Below are positions 1 to 7,864 of a stretch of 37,526 nt of DNA, piece after piece. Origin of the DNA: an uncultured Caldimonas sp. (GTDB lineage Bacteria; Pseudomonadota; Gammaproteobacteria; Burkholderiales; Burkholderiaceae); contig NZ_CAMLJQ010000043.1 in assembly GCF_946480305.1 (NCBI RefSeq), positions 1 to 37,526 of the forward strand, read 5' to 3'. The translations under genes were made by a program, and so were the position numbers. Within the stretch, counting starts at the first letter, position 1; every line of letters starts with the position of its first letter. The notes under the pieces are model-generated. The model was not told the DNA's origin. It saw only the letters and a program-made list of their open reading frames with translations, and did not search any database.

Positions 1-66
1 GGCAACCGCAACACCCCCGCGCAGAACTGGCTACCGGATGGTGCGCCGTATCCGGGCATGTCCTGA
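1..66 (+). CDS. C-terminal end of an unidentified protein (partial)
   Basis: Frame 1 is open from the window edge for 21 codons and stops with TGA at 64-66. The tail ends in PYPGMS. It would converge on the ABC receptor gene whose stop lies at 101, leaving 34 bases between the stops, which is a plausible gene border. The fragment is too short to assign to a family, and an open frame of this length can occur by chance in GC-rich DNA. Confidence 0.35.
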   Translation, partial: GNRNTPAQNWLPDGAPYPGMS

Positions 67-100
67 CGAACCGGCCTGCCGGTGCACCGCGTCACGCCAC

Positions 101-1300
101 TCAATCGGTGACGCGCCCCTTGTCAGAGATCATCACGATGTTGGTATAGCGACTGCCCGCCCGCCGCCCCGCACCGAACTGCACCCGGAAGTGATCCGGC
201 CCGTCCAGCACGACCGATTCCAGCGCGCGGACGAAGGCAGCCCGATCGAGTTCGCGCCCCGCTCGCTGCAAGGCCATCACGACGAAGCGGCCGGCAATGT
301 AGCCCTCGAACTCGGTGAAGTCCGGCTGTGCCTGAGGGTCGCGCCGCTTCAGCAGCGAACGGTACTCGGCGACGAGCGGGTGGGCCCCGCGCGCCGGGTT
401 GGGCACCACCTGCGTGATGATCACGCCGCGTGCCGCCTCACCCAGCGTCTGCTGCAGCAGGCCCAGATCGACCAGATTGCGGGCGATGAACTGCGCCGGC
501 GGGCAGCGGCTCGCCGCCATGCTTTGAACGACTGCGGCCGCATCCCGGCCCGAAACCCCCAGGATCACCAGCTTCGGGCACTGCTCGGCCAGCGCTTGCA
601 CGGCACCGCGCGCCGCCGCCATGTAGTCCGGCGCGTTGATCTGCATGCCGCCACTGGCCACCAGGCTGCGTGAGGTGCGCTTCAACTGCTCGCTGACGTC
701 GTCGCGCAGTTGCACGCCCAGCGCGGTGGTGTAGTGGACCATCGCCACCTTGTCGTAGCCGATGGTTTCGATGTGGCGGATGATGGCGGCGAGCTCGTCG
801 GCAAAGCTGGCACGCGTGGCGAACACCAGCGGCTGGCTGCCGTCGTAGAGCTCGGGCGAGCCCGTGTAGGCGCCCACCAACGGCACCTTCGCCGCCTGCA
901 GCAGCGGCAGCGCCGCGCGCACGGGGTTCGTGAAGGTGTAGCCGACCAGCGCGAACACGCGCTTGTCTTCGATCAGCGTGCGTGTGTTGTCCCGGGCTTT
1001 GGTGGGTTCGTTCTGGTCGTCCAGCGTGACGAGCTCGATGCGCCGCCCGTGGACGCCCCCTGCGCGGTTGGCTGCACCGAAGGCCAGCATCAGCCCATCA
1101 CGGTACTGTCGGCCCGAGAAGGTGCCCGCGCTGCCGCTGAGCTTGGCGGACTGGCCGAGCAGCACGCTGTCGGGCGTGACGCCGGGCGTCGGCCCTCGCG
1201 TGGACTGCGCGTGCGTGTCCTCTGCTGTTGTGCACCACCCGACGGCAACCACCAGCGCGGCCAGGGCGTGTCGTCTGAAAGATGTGGTCATCCGGCTCAT
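101..1300 (-). CDS. ABC transporter substrate-binding protein, branched-chain amino acid (LIV) type
   Basis: Predicted periplasmic receptor of the Peripla_BP_6/LivJ family, which captures amino acids or aromatic/organic acids for a LivHMGF-type ABC importer. The ATG at 1298-1300 is chosen because AAGGAGAG lies 7-8 bases upstream; an earlier ATG at 1363 has no such site. The first 30 residues are a signal peptide (MTTSFRR, hydrophobic core, end near THAQ). The mature part begins with TPGVTPDSVLLGQSAKLSG, followed by LVTLDDQNEPTKARDN and ALVGYTFTNP, which is typical of the family. About 399 residues is normal length. No permease or ATPase genes are adjacent, so it is an orphan receptor here. 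It follows a Bug receptor on the same strand after a 135-base gap. The ligand cannot be told from sequence. Confidence 0.88.
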   Translation of the reverse strand: MSRMTTSFRRHALAALVVAVGWCTTAEDTHAQSTRGPTPGVTPDSVLLGQSAKLSGSAGTFSGRQYRDGLMLAFGAANRAGGVHGRRIELVTLDDQNEPTKARDNTRTLIEDKRVFALVGYTFTNPVRAALPLLQAAKVPLVGAYTGSPELYDGSQPLVFATRASFADELAAIIRHIETIGYDKVAMVHYTTALGVQLRDDVSEQLKRTSRSLVASGGMQINAPDYMAAARGAVQALAEQCPKLVILGVSGRDAAAVVQSMAASRCPPAQFIARNLVDLGLLQQTLGEAARGVIITQVVPNPARGAHPLVAEYRSLLKRRDPQAQPDFTEFEGYIAGRFVVMALQRAGRELDRAAFVRALESVVLDGPDHFRVQFGAGRRAGSRYTNIVMISDKGRVTD

Positions 1301-1435
1301 GAGCTGCTCTCCTTCAGGGTGCAGACGGGCTGCGCGATCCATCGTGCGCGCGTCGTCTGGCATATGGCGCTTCCGATACTTCGTCGGGTTGCGCCGAACT
1401 CCCTCAGTGATCCAACGGGCTGACGTGTGCGGCGG

Positions 1436-2443
1436 TCACGCTTCATCGCAACGAGAACGCCAGCCTGCACCGGCAGCGCAGGCGCGGGTCGCGCGCACCA
1501 TGGCCTGGTATTGATCGAGCCATCGGCTGACCTGCGCGCGGAACTGCTCCGGCGTGCTGGGCGACACCGTGGCGCAGACCTGTGCTGCCTTTTGCTGGAA
1601 CGTCGGCGACTTCATCGCCTGGTGCGCGACCGCGCCCAAGCGCTGCACGAGTTCGCCCGGCATCCCGGCCGGCCCCACCAGCCCGAACCACAGCGGCTGG
1701 CTCACCGGCGCATAGCCCAGCTCCTTGTAGGTCGGTGCGTCGGGCAGCATGGGCAGCCGTTCTTGGCTGCGCACGGCAAGGACCCGCAGCGCACCCGTGC
1801 CGAGATGCGGTACCCACAAGGGCAGGTTCTCACTGGCGACGTCAACCTGTCCGCCCAGCAGGTCGGTCTGGATCGGTCCGCCACCGCGATAGGGCACGTG
1901 GTTGAACCTCGCGCCGGTGAGGTGCGAGAAGTGATCGAGCAGCACGTGTCCTGCGGAGCCGATGCCTGGCGTTGCGAAGCTGACGGCGCCGGGGCGGGCA
2001 CGAGCGGCCCGCACCAGATGGTCCAGCGACTGCACCGGCGAGGTGGCCAGCACCACGGTGGCGCTGGGCAACGTGACCACCGTGGTGATCAGCGTGAAGT
2101 CGGACAACGGGTCGTAGCGCGGGGAGCGGCTCATCGCCGGGTTCGAGACCAGCGTGCTGACGGACGCCATGCCGAGCACATGTCCGTCCGGTGCGGCACG
2201 GGCGACGATCTCGGCTCCCACCGACCCGCCACCGCCGGCCTTGTTCTCGACGGTGATCTGCTGGTTCAGCAGCTTGCCCATCTCGCTCGCCAGGAGGCGT
2301 GAGAAGTAGTCGGTGTTGCTGCCCGCCGTGAATGGGTCCACCAGCGTGAGCGGTCGCATCGGATGACCAGCCTGCGCTGCGGCCCGACCCGCTACGGTGG
2401 CCGAGGCGGCCAGCATCAGTTGACGGCGGTTGAGGAACATCAT
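1436..2443 (-). CDS. Bug family tripartite tricarboxylate transporter substrate-binding protein
   Basis: Periplasmic receptor of the Bug/TctC family, which binds carboxylates and related small solutes. The N-terminus has a twin-arginine-like signal (NRRQLMLAASATVAGRAAAQA). The family landmarks follow in order: RPLTLVDPFTAGSNTDYFSR, then ITVENKAGGGGSVGAEIVARAAPDG, then FNHVPYRGGGPIQTDLLGGQVDV and a C-terminal LGYAPVSQPLWFGLVGPAG. At 335 residues it is full length. Two ATG codons are adjacent (2441-2443 and 2438-2440) and the ribosome site is weak, so the start is uncertain by one codon. No TctA/TctB membrane genes are nearby, which is common for the expanded Bug families of Burkholderiales. 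It lies downstream of the porin gene on the same strand. Confidence 0.92.
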   Translation of the reverse strand: MMFLNRRQLMLAASATVAGRAAAQAGHPMRPLTLVDPFTAGSNTDYFSRLLASEMGKLLNQQITVENKAGGGGSVGAEIVARAAPDGHVLGMASVSTLVSNPAMSRSPRYDPLSDFTLITTVVTLPSATVVLATSPVQSLDHLVRAARARPGAVSFATPGIGSAGHVLLDHFSHLTGARFNHVPYRGGGPIQTDLLGGQVDVASENLPLWVPHLGTGALRVLAVRSQERLPMLPDAPTYKELGYAPVSQPLWFGLVGPAGMPGELVQRLGAVAHQAMKSPTFQQKAAQVCATVSPSTPEQFRAQVSRWLDQYQAMVRATRACAAGAGWRSRCDEA

Positions 2444-2483
2444 CGAAGCTCGCCGGGAGAGATATCGCTCGGGTACTGCAAGA

Positions 2484-2536
2484 GGGCAGGGCGGGTCGGC
2501 ACGTTCCGGTCGTCCGGCGCTGTGCTCGCCCTGCCC
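2484..2536 (-). repeat. Inverted repeat between porin and Bug gene
   Basis: Perfect 10-base arms, GGGCAGGGCG at 2484-2493 and CGCCCTGCCC at 2527-2536, enclose a 33-base loop in the 125-base gap between the porin stop and the next Bug start. On the minus strand only a short TCTT follows, so it is a poor intrinsic terminator. It could be a partial terminator or an mRNA-stabilising stem that sets different levels for porin and receptor, or it could be chance. Confidence 0.3.
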
Positions 2537-2568
2537 CGCGTGTCACACCATGGGCGAACGCGACCGCA

Positions 2569-3576
2569 TCAGAAGTTGTGCTTCATGCCGGCCTGGATGC
2601 CGGTGTGGCGGTCGAAATCGGTGCTCTTGCCCGAGCCCAGGTTCGCGTACAGCGTCGTGCGCTTGCTGAGCGGGTGCTCGTAGCCGAGACCCAGCGTCGT
2701 GGTCTTCAAGTCGACGCCGTCTTCGCCATCGCGCAGGTGCGAGAGGGCGGCCAGCACCCGGCCGGTGCCGACGGGCACGGTCGCCCCGACGGTGATGTTG
2801 CGAGACTTCAAACCAGTGACTTCATGCGCGGAGTACGCGGCATTGAAGCGTGCGAACCCGAAGTCATAGGCGCCCGCGAGTATCCAGCTGGCGGTCTTCT
2901 CCGCGCTTTCGGCGCGCTGGTTGTGCGCGTAGGCGAGGCCCAGGTACAACGGGCCGGAACCGTAGGTGCCGGCGAACGAGTAATAGTTCTTCTGGTTGTC
3001 CGTCTCCGTGGGGGCCATGGCCGCGCGCACCTGGAAGCCGCTCAGCTTGGGCGAGATGTACTGGATCTGGTTGTTCTGCCGCAGCGCGGTGCCGCCTTGC
3101 AGGTGCACGCTGCCGACCTGCGCGATGTTGCTGTAGCCCCAGGGGTCGGACGCGAGCCCGACCTGATAGATCGGGGTGTAGTCGCGCCCCAGGCGCAGTT
3201 CACCAAAGCCGCCCGACAGCCCGACCCACGATTGCCGCCAGAAGTCAGTCGCGCTTGTCGATGCTCCGGTGTCCGGGTTGAACCGGTGCTCGAAGTTGAA
3301 GTTGGCCTTCAGGCCGCCGCCGAGGTCCTCACTGCCGCGCAAGCCGAGCCGGCTGCCGCTGCCTTGGCGCACCTGCCAGTTGTCGTTGGCCGGGGTCACC
3401 GCCATCGTCAGGGGGTTCACCCCGTGGATGCCACCGGGCAGGAACGACTCACCGTCGTTTTCCTTGGAGACGCCCATGTCGACCCGCCCGTACACGGTGA
3501 CCGTCGATTGGGCGAGCACACCCTCCGTGGTCGAAAAGAGAAGGAGGGCAATGGAAAGAATCTTCTTGCTGTTCAT
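2569..3576 (-). CDS. Gram-negative general porin (betaproteobacterial Porin_4 type)
   Basis: Outer-membrane trimeric beta-barrel channel. The signal peptide (MNSKKILSIALLLFSTTEGVLAQ) is followed directly by STVTVYGRVDMGVSKEND, the usual first strand of these porins. GSRLGLRGSEDLGGGLKANF and SWVGLSGGFGELRLGRDYTP match the conserved strand-loop-strand region containing the constriction loop. The protein ends with Phe (GMKHNF), the outer-membrane assembly signal. The start at 3574-3576 gives 335 residues, normal length; an open frame continues 59 codons further upstream, but that extension precedes the signal peptide and is not protein-like. Location between two carboxylate receptors suggests it admits the same solutes through the outer membrane. 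Confidence 0.93.
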   Translation of the reverse strand: MNSKKILSIALLLFSTTEGVLAQSTVTVYGRVDMGVSKENDGESFLPGGIHGVNPLTMAVTPANDNWQVRQGSGSRLGLRGSEDLGGGLKANFNFEHRFNPDTGASTSATDFWRQSWVGLSGGFGELRLGRDYTPIYQVGLASDPWGYSNIAQVGSVHLQGGTALRQNNQIQYISPKLSGFQVRAAMAPTETDNQKNYYSFAGTYGSGPLYLGLAYAHNQRAESAEKTASWILAGAYDFGFARFNAAYSAHEVTGLKSRNITVGATVPVGTGRVLAALSHLRDGEDGVDLKTTTLGLGYEHPLSKRTTLYANLGSGKSTDFDRHTGIQAGMKHNF

Positions 3577-3981
3577 GCGGAACACCTGGCAAATGTGGAA
3601 ATCGCACCGGGGTGCACAAGGCACGGCCTCGCGCACTCGGCACGTGCAGTTCACGTAAAAGGCGGAGGGATGGAAGGCCGGGCTCGATTGCGCGACGCGC
3701 GTTCTCACCTTGCGAGGCGGGAGCTGTCTCTGTTCGTCAAGCCGACGGCCCACGGGTGTGCGGCCGGCGGTCTGCGTTCCCGCTGTTGTTGTATTTGTTC
3801 GTGTCCGATACGTCAGGTACCGCGGTCGGCCGCGAAGCCGAGCGCGACAAGGGCTCTGCAGGCGCCCGCCAAAAAAAGAGCAGGACGCTCCGTTTCACCT
3901 CTGCCTACCAGCCCCAGCCAAGCCGGGAGCGTCCTGCAAGCTGGCCCAGGAGTTCTGCGGTGGAATGGCCTTTGCGGCGGC
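3577..3981. other. Intergenic region upstream of the porin
   Basis: This 405-base stretch contains no convincing gene. It holds the terminator of the upstream Bug gene (3871-3937) and must hold the porin promoter on the minus strand. A TTGACG match on the minus strand (3735-3740) has no good -10 partner at 16-18 bases, so I do not call a promoter. Confidence 0.5.
3871..3937 (-). terminator. Intrinsic terminator after the Bug receptor gene
   Basis: Perfect 12-base arms, GCAGGACGCTCC (3880-3891) and GGAGCGTCCTGC (3926-3937), enclose a 34-base loop. On the minus strand the stem is followed by TC and seven T residues (3877-3871). It lies 44 bases past the stop of the Bug gene at 3982, and separates the amidohydrolase-Bug operon from the porin. 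The loop is longer than usual. Confidence 0.7.
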
Positions 3982-4974
3982 TCACTCCAGCACGATCTTG
4001 TACGTCTTGACGATGTCCTTGTAGAACCGGATGCGTTCCGAGATCTCGCGCTTGTACTGCGCGGGCGTCATCGCCTCCGGCAGGATGGCCCCGCGAGCCT
4101 CCCACGCCTGCTTGGTCGTGGGGTCGTTGAACACGGTGCGCATGCCTTCGTACAGCTGGGACACGATCGCATCCGGGGTACCGGCCGGGGCTGCAAGACC
4201 GGTCCATGACGTGTGATTCAGCTCGGGAACCTTGAGCTCGGCGAACGTCGGCACGGAGGGCAGTTGCGGAACGCGCTGGGGCGATGCCACGGCGAGCGCT
4301 CGCAACTTGCCGTTGGTGATGTTCGAGAGGTTGGACGTGAGGTTGTTCCACGTCATTTGCACCATGCCCGAGAGCAAGTCATTCAGCGCGACGCCCGCGC
4401 CCTTGTACGGCACGTGCGTGATGGACAGCCCCAGCTTCGCCTTCAGCAGCTCCATGCTCAGGTGAGCCACCGAGCCGTTGCCGGAGCTGGCGTAGTTCCA
4501 TGTGCCCGAGTTGGCGCGAACGTAGGCGACGAATTCGTCGAAGGTTTTCACCGGCAGCGCCGAGTTCACGAGCAGCACGTTGGCGAGCCGGTCGACCAGC
4601 GTGATCGGAGCGAAGTCTGTCTCGGCGTTGTAGGGAAGCTTCGGCGAGACCGCAGGGTTGACGGCATGCGTCGTCTGCGAAGTGACGATGAGCGTGTAGC
4701 CATCGGGTGCCGCTTTTGCCACGTGCGTCGTCCCGATCGCTCCCCCCGCACCCCCGCGGTTCTCCACGATGATCGTCTGGCCGAGGACCTTGCCCAGGCG
4801 CTCGGCAATCGCCCGACCGGAAATGTCCACCGAGCCCCCCGGTGTGAAAGGGACCACGAGCGTGATCGGGCGATTGGGATAGCGCCCGGTCTGTGCCCAG
4901 CCCGGAAGCACTGCGCCTCCGAGTAGGCCGGCGGTGGCGCCGAGCATGTGCCGACGATTGAGGGGGTGCTTCAT
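3982..4974 (-). CDS. Bug family tripartite tricarboxylate transporter substrate-binding protein
   Basis: Second TctC/Bug periplasmic receptor. The signal LNRRHMLGATAGLLGGAVLPGWAQ is twin-arginine-like. Conserved blocks are RPITLVVPFTPGGSVDISGR, IIVENRGGAGGAIGTTHVAKAAPDGYTL, ITHVPYKGAGVALNDLLSGMVQM and VPELNHTSWTGLAAPAGTP, all characteristic, at a normal 330 residues. GGAGAGAG lies about 6 bases upstream of the ATG. The start codon overlaps the stop of the amidohydrolase gene by four bases (ATGA, 4971-4974), so the two are translationally coupled and probably act on the same or related compounds. An intrinsic terminator follows its stop. The ligand is unknown; a formylated or acylated amino acid would fit the partner enzyme but is inference. 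Confidence 0.94.
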   Translation of the reverse strand: MKHPLNRRHMLGATAGLLGGAVLPGWAQTGRYPNRPITLVVPFTPGGSVDISGRAIAERLGKVLGQTIIVENRGGAGGAIGTTHVAKAAPDGYTLIVTSQTTHAVNPAVSPKLPYNAETDFAPITLVDRLANVLLVNSALPVKTFDEFVAYVRANSGTWNYASSGNGSVAHLSMELLKAKLGLSITHVPYKGAGVALNDLLSGMVQMTWNNLTSNLSNITNGKLRALAVASPQRVPQLPSVPTFAELKVPELNHTSWTGLAAPAGTPDAIVSQLYEGMRTVFNDPTTKQAWEARGAILPEAMTPAQYKREISERIRFYKDIVKTYKIVLE

Positions 4975-5957
4975 GATGCTCTCTCCGTTTCGCTGCTTGT
5001 GGCGGGTTGTTTGCCTGTTTCGGCTTGAATGAAGGCTGCGACCGTTCGCAGCACGCGAGCGACGTCGTCGCGTGTCTGCGCATAGCGCGGGTTGGGAGCC
5101 CGCGTTTCTTCGTCGAGATAGAGCTTGCGGTTGATCTCGACCTGCAGGCTCTCGAAGCCGCTGGCTGGCCGGCCGTGCTCGCGTATCAGGTCCTGCCCCG
5201 CATAGGGGTCGTTGAGCGACACGCGATAGCCCAGGGCCCGGAATGCATCGCCGACGCAGTCCGCGAAGGCGGCGGAACAGGTGCGTCCCTGCAGGTCGCC
5301 GAGCACGATGTCGGCCAGCGGCTTTTCGGAGACGCGTCCCAACCGCTCATATGCATTGCTCGGCATCGAATGCAGGTTCAGGTGCCAGACCCGTCCGAAG
5401 ACCGTGCGGGTGGCCTGCAGCATCGTGTCGAGCGTACGGCGGTAGGGCATCCAGCAGGTGTCGATGCGGCGTTGCACCTCGCTTGCGCTCAACTTGCGGT
5501 CGTAGATGCGGGTCAGCGTGGTGGTCTTGCTGAATACCAGCCCGTTGCCGAGCTTGATGCAGCGCTCCGACGGATCCACCTTGCCCGGCCAGGGCTCGCA
5601 GAGCATGTCCTGCTCGATGTCCGTGCAGGCTCGGTTGACGTCGATGTAGCTGCGAGGAAAGCGGGCGTGGATCAAGGTGCCGCCGACCCGCGGGACGTCG
5701 GCCCACAAGGTGTCTACCAATGTGTCCTCGCATTTGCGCAGGTCCGGCAGTGCGACGGAATACCCGAAGTCGTCGGGATAGACGGTGCCGCTGTGCGGCG
5801 AGTCGCAGACCAGCGCGATGGGTTGGGTTTCCGGCTGGACGATGGCAACGAAGGGGTCGGGTTTCAACACGGGATCCAAAGGCAACGACAACAGGCCTTC
5901 AGCGTACGGGTGGTCACAGGTTTCAGGAATCGACAAATCTGTGCACTGTGTTGCCAT
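4971..5957 (-). CDS. N-formylglutamate amidohydrolase family protein
   Basis: Zinc-dependent deformylase/amidohydrolase of the HutG (PF05013) family; the founding members release formate from N-formyl-L-glutamate at the end of histidine degradation. Seen: ALVCDSPHSGTVYPDDF near the N-terminus (family metal-site motif DSPHSG), RFPRSYIDVNR, then WHLNLHSMPSNAYERLG and GFESLQVEINRKLYLDEET. No other hut genes are present, so a different N-formyl or amide substrate is quite possible. The start is uncertain: the ATG at 5955-5957 leaves only 12 bases to the divergent LysR start, while a GTG at 5868-5870 gives 299 residues, drops a non-conserved leader and leaves room for promoters. The stop overlaps the downstream Bug start (ATGA). 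Confidence 0.88.
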   Translation of the reverse strand: MATQCTDLSIPETCDHPYAEGLLSLPLDPVLKPDPFVAIVQPETQPIALVCDSPHSGTVYPDDFGYSVALPDLRKCEDTLVDTLWADVPRVGGTLIHARFPRSYIDVNRACTDIEQDMLCEPWPGKVDPSERCIKLGNGLVFSKTTTLTRIYDRKLSASEVQRRIDTCWMPYRRTLDTMLQATRTVFGRVWHLNLHSMPSNAYERLGRVSEKPLADIVLGDLQGRTCSAAFADCVGDAFRALGYRVSLNDPYAGQDLIREHGRPASGFESLQVEINRKLYLDEETRAPNPRYAQTRDDVARVLRTVAAFIQAETGKQPATSSETERAS

Positions 5958-5969
5958 AATGTCATCACC
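5870..5969. promoter_or_regulatory. Probable divergent control region, amidohydrolase/LysR
   Basis: If the amidohydrolase starts at GTG 5870 this is a 99-base regulator-target interval of the usual LysR layout. CATAAT at 5955-5960 resembles a -10 box for the LysR gene; a TCGACA at 5930-5935 would be its -35 with a long 19-base spacer, giving a leader of only a few bases before ATG 5970. No clear T-N11-A dyad was found. Assignment is inference. Confidence 0.3.
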
Positions 5970-6869
5970 ATGAAATTCCAGGCAGCCTCCCTCGTCGAGT
6001 TGCACGCGTTCCTCAGCGTGTGCCGTTCGGGTTCCATGCGGCAGGCGGCGGAGCAGCTGTGCGTGACGCAGGCGGCGGTGAGTCGAGCGGTGCTGCGGCT
6101 CGAGAGGCGACTGGGCTGCGCCTTGTTCGAGCGCAGTGCGCAGGGCGTGGTGCCCAATGCTGCGGCGCGTGCATTGCGAGAGCGGATCGAGCCCCACCTG
6201 CGCGAACTGGAGCACGCGTTCGCCGAATTTGGTCGGGTGCATGGGCCGCGCCACACGCTGCGTCTGAGCGTGGTCCCGACGCTCGGCACCCGGTGGCTGA
6301 TGCCACGTCTCAAGGCGTTCCAGGCGGGGCATCCCGACATCGATGTGCAGCTGCGGCAGTTCCATCACGACGAGGACTTCCAGCGTGACGATGTGGATGT
6401 CTGGATCCACTTGAAGCGCGCCGGGCGCCGGTGGCCGCGCGGTATCTCGGCCCGCTACCTGCTGGGGCGGCACCTCACGCCCGTGTGCACGCCGGCGATT
6501 GCGTCACGTCTTGACGGGCCGGGTGACCTGTTGAAGGAGACGCTGCTTCATCACACGAACTTCCCCGAGAACTGGCAGCTGTGGATGGACGCCGCCAAGG
6601 TCGGCGTGCAGCGCTTGAAGCTGGGCAGCGGCTTCGATCTCAGCAACAACCTCATCGTCGCTGCCACCGACGGGATGGGCGTGATCATCGTCCAGCCCTG
6701 TCTCGTCGAGCGTGAGTTGGCGTCCGGAGAACTGGTACGGCCATTCGAGCTGTCCGTATCCACAGGTCGCGGGTACTACCTGTGCACTCGCCATGCTACG
6801 GCCGGGGGCCATGCGGTCGAGGTGTTCAGCCGGTGGATCGCGGCAATGGCGGACATGTCTGAACGGTGA
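5970..6869 (+). CDS. LysR family transcriptional regulator
   Basis: LysR-type regulator of 299 residues. The N-terminal winged helix-turn-helix covers about residues 5-65 (ELHAFLSVCRSGSMRQAAEQ, then LCVTQAAVSRAVLRLERRLG and LFERS). The effector domain follows, with LRLSVVPTLGTRWLMPRLKAF opening it; this wording and the C-terminal GYYLCTR resemble the GcvA-like subgroup. Divergent placement next to the amidohydrolase-Bug operon suggests it controls that operon in response to the substrate. The 3' end is at TGA 6867-6869 and no terminator is evident downstream. Confidence 0.93.
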   Translation: MKFQAASLVELHAFLSVCRSGSMRQAAEQLCVTQAAVSRAVLRLERRLGCALFERSAQGVVPNAAARALRERIEPHLRELEHAFAEFGRVHGPRHTLRLSVVPTLGTRWLMPRLKAFQAGHPDIDVQLRQFHHDEDFQRDDVDVWIHLKRAGRRWPRGISARYLLGRHLTPVCTPAIASRLDGPGDLLKETLLHHTNFPENWQLWMDAAKVGVQRLKLGSGFDLSNNLIVAATDGMGVIIVQPCLVERELASGELVRPFELSVSTGRGYYLCTRHATAGGHAVEVFSRWIAAMADMSER

Positions 6870-7397
6870 CCGCGCTGGAGGCAGGGCGACGCGTCACGCA
6901 CCGCGTTGGTCGTATCGTCACCACCATGTCGCGTTCGGGGAAGGCGATTCGCGGCCGGCCGTTTGGACAAGCCAGGTGAATTCGCCCGGGTGAGGCGGCA
7001 GCTTGGCAGGAACAACTGGGTCAACAAACGCGAGACTTGCTCGCAGGCGTCCATGCGACCGGATGTGAAAGAGGTTATCACTTTCGGCTTGTTGTGGTCC
7101 TCGGCTGGTGAGCTTTGTGCGAGCCAAGGGTGCCGGGTGGCCGACTCCGCTGATGTCCTCCGGCCCGCGCTATCGCCCGGGCCTCCCCCTTCACTTCGCT
7201 GCGTCGGCCACCCGGCACCCTTGGCTGGAGCCGCTCGTTGCCTTTGGATCGCAGAACGACGAGCGTTGGTAGGTCGGGCAATGTCCGCAAATGGCGGTTG
7301 ATGGCCCTTCCCAAACCTGTCTCCGGGGCGTCGACCACGTTCGGGTGCCATGCGACGCGGCGCTTCCGCCGGCCAGGTGGTCGCTAGACTCTGGCGC
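6870..7397. other. Non-coding stretch carrying repeat copy R1
   Basis: No protein-like reading frame is seen in these 528 bases. Frames on both strands stay open by composition but encode low-complexity Arg/Ala/Pro-rich sequence. The only structure I recognise is the palindromic repeat at 7109-7240. Bases 6870-7108 show nothing I can name. Confidence 0.5.
7109..7240 (+). repeat. Modular palindromic repeat, copy R1 (complete)
   Basis: Perfect 24-base complementary arms lie at 7122-7145 (begins AGCCAAGGGTGCC) and 7203-7226 (ends GGCACCCTTGGCT). The 57-base core 7146-7202 starts TCCGCTGATGTCC, contains a small inner stem GGCCCG/CGGGCC and ends CACTTCGCTGC. Sequence shared with other copies extends outward on both sides (from about 7109 and to about 7240). 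Compared on its reverse strand, the right side matches 7994-8041 at 45 of 48 bases. It resembles REP/MITE-type elements in form; no transposase is linked to it. Confidence 0.8.
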
Positions 7398-7733
7398 ATG
7401 CCGCGCCGCGTAGCCCGCCACCATCACCACGTGTACGTCGTCGAGCTGTCCGACCGCGTGTGGAACGAGCCGAGCTTCCGCAAGGCGAACCCGGATTACC
7501 GGCTGGGAAAGCCATTCGTCTACGTCGGCATGACCGGGCTCGACCCCGACCTGCGCTTCGACAAGCACAAGGCCGGCATCCAGGCCAATCGCTTCGTCCG
7601 TGAGTACGGCCTGCGCCTGCTACCGGACTTGTACGAGGTCTACAACCCGATGCCCTACGAGGCCGCGCGCGAGATGGAAGTGGAGCTCGCGATCGGCCTG
7701 CGCGAGGCGGGCTATGGGGTGTGGCAGGCTTGA
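7398..7733 (+). CDS. GIY-YIG-like small protein
   Basis: 111-residue protein with features of the GIY-YIG nuclease superfamily: a first strand HVYVVEL (11-17), a second strand PFVYVGMTGLDPDLRFDKHK (39-58) supplying the YVG motif and a candidate catalytic Arg53, and a C-terminal helix YEAAREMEVELAIGLREAG with a candidate metal-binding Glu94. The first motif is VYV rather than GIY, so activity is uncertain. An ATG 48 bases upstream is in frame, but its extension is not protein-like, so ATG 7398 is preferred; the ribosome site is weak. The gene sits between repeat copies R1 and R2/R3. A role in repeat mobility cannot be claimed; UvrC-like repair or a domesticated nuclease are alternatives. Confidence 0.65.
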   Translation: MPRRVARHHHHVYVVELSDRVWNEPSFRKANPDYRLGKPFVYVGMTGLDPDLRFDKHKAGIQANRFVREYGLRLLPDLYEVYNPMPYEAAREMEVELAIGLREAGYGVWQA

Positions 7734-7864
7734 GCTAAGCGCGGTGCATGATTGCCGCGCAGCCAAACCCCTGCTGGCTCTTTGCGGTAGCGCTGATCAT
7801 CGGCTTCCAGGCGTGTCGGCGAAAGGGCGTTGCCGGCCAAGGGCGGGCGTTGGCGCGAGATCTG

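Noticed and set aside
3735..3740. TTGACG as porin -35
   Set aside because: No acceptable -10 at 16-18 bases on the minus strand.
2569..3753. Longer porin starting at 3753
   Set aside because: The extra 59 residues precede a textbook signal peptide, so the true start is 3576.
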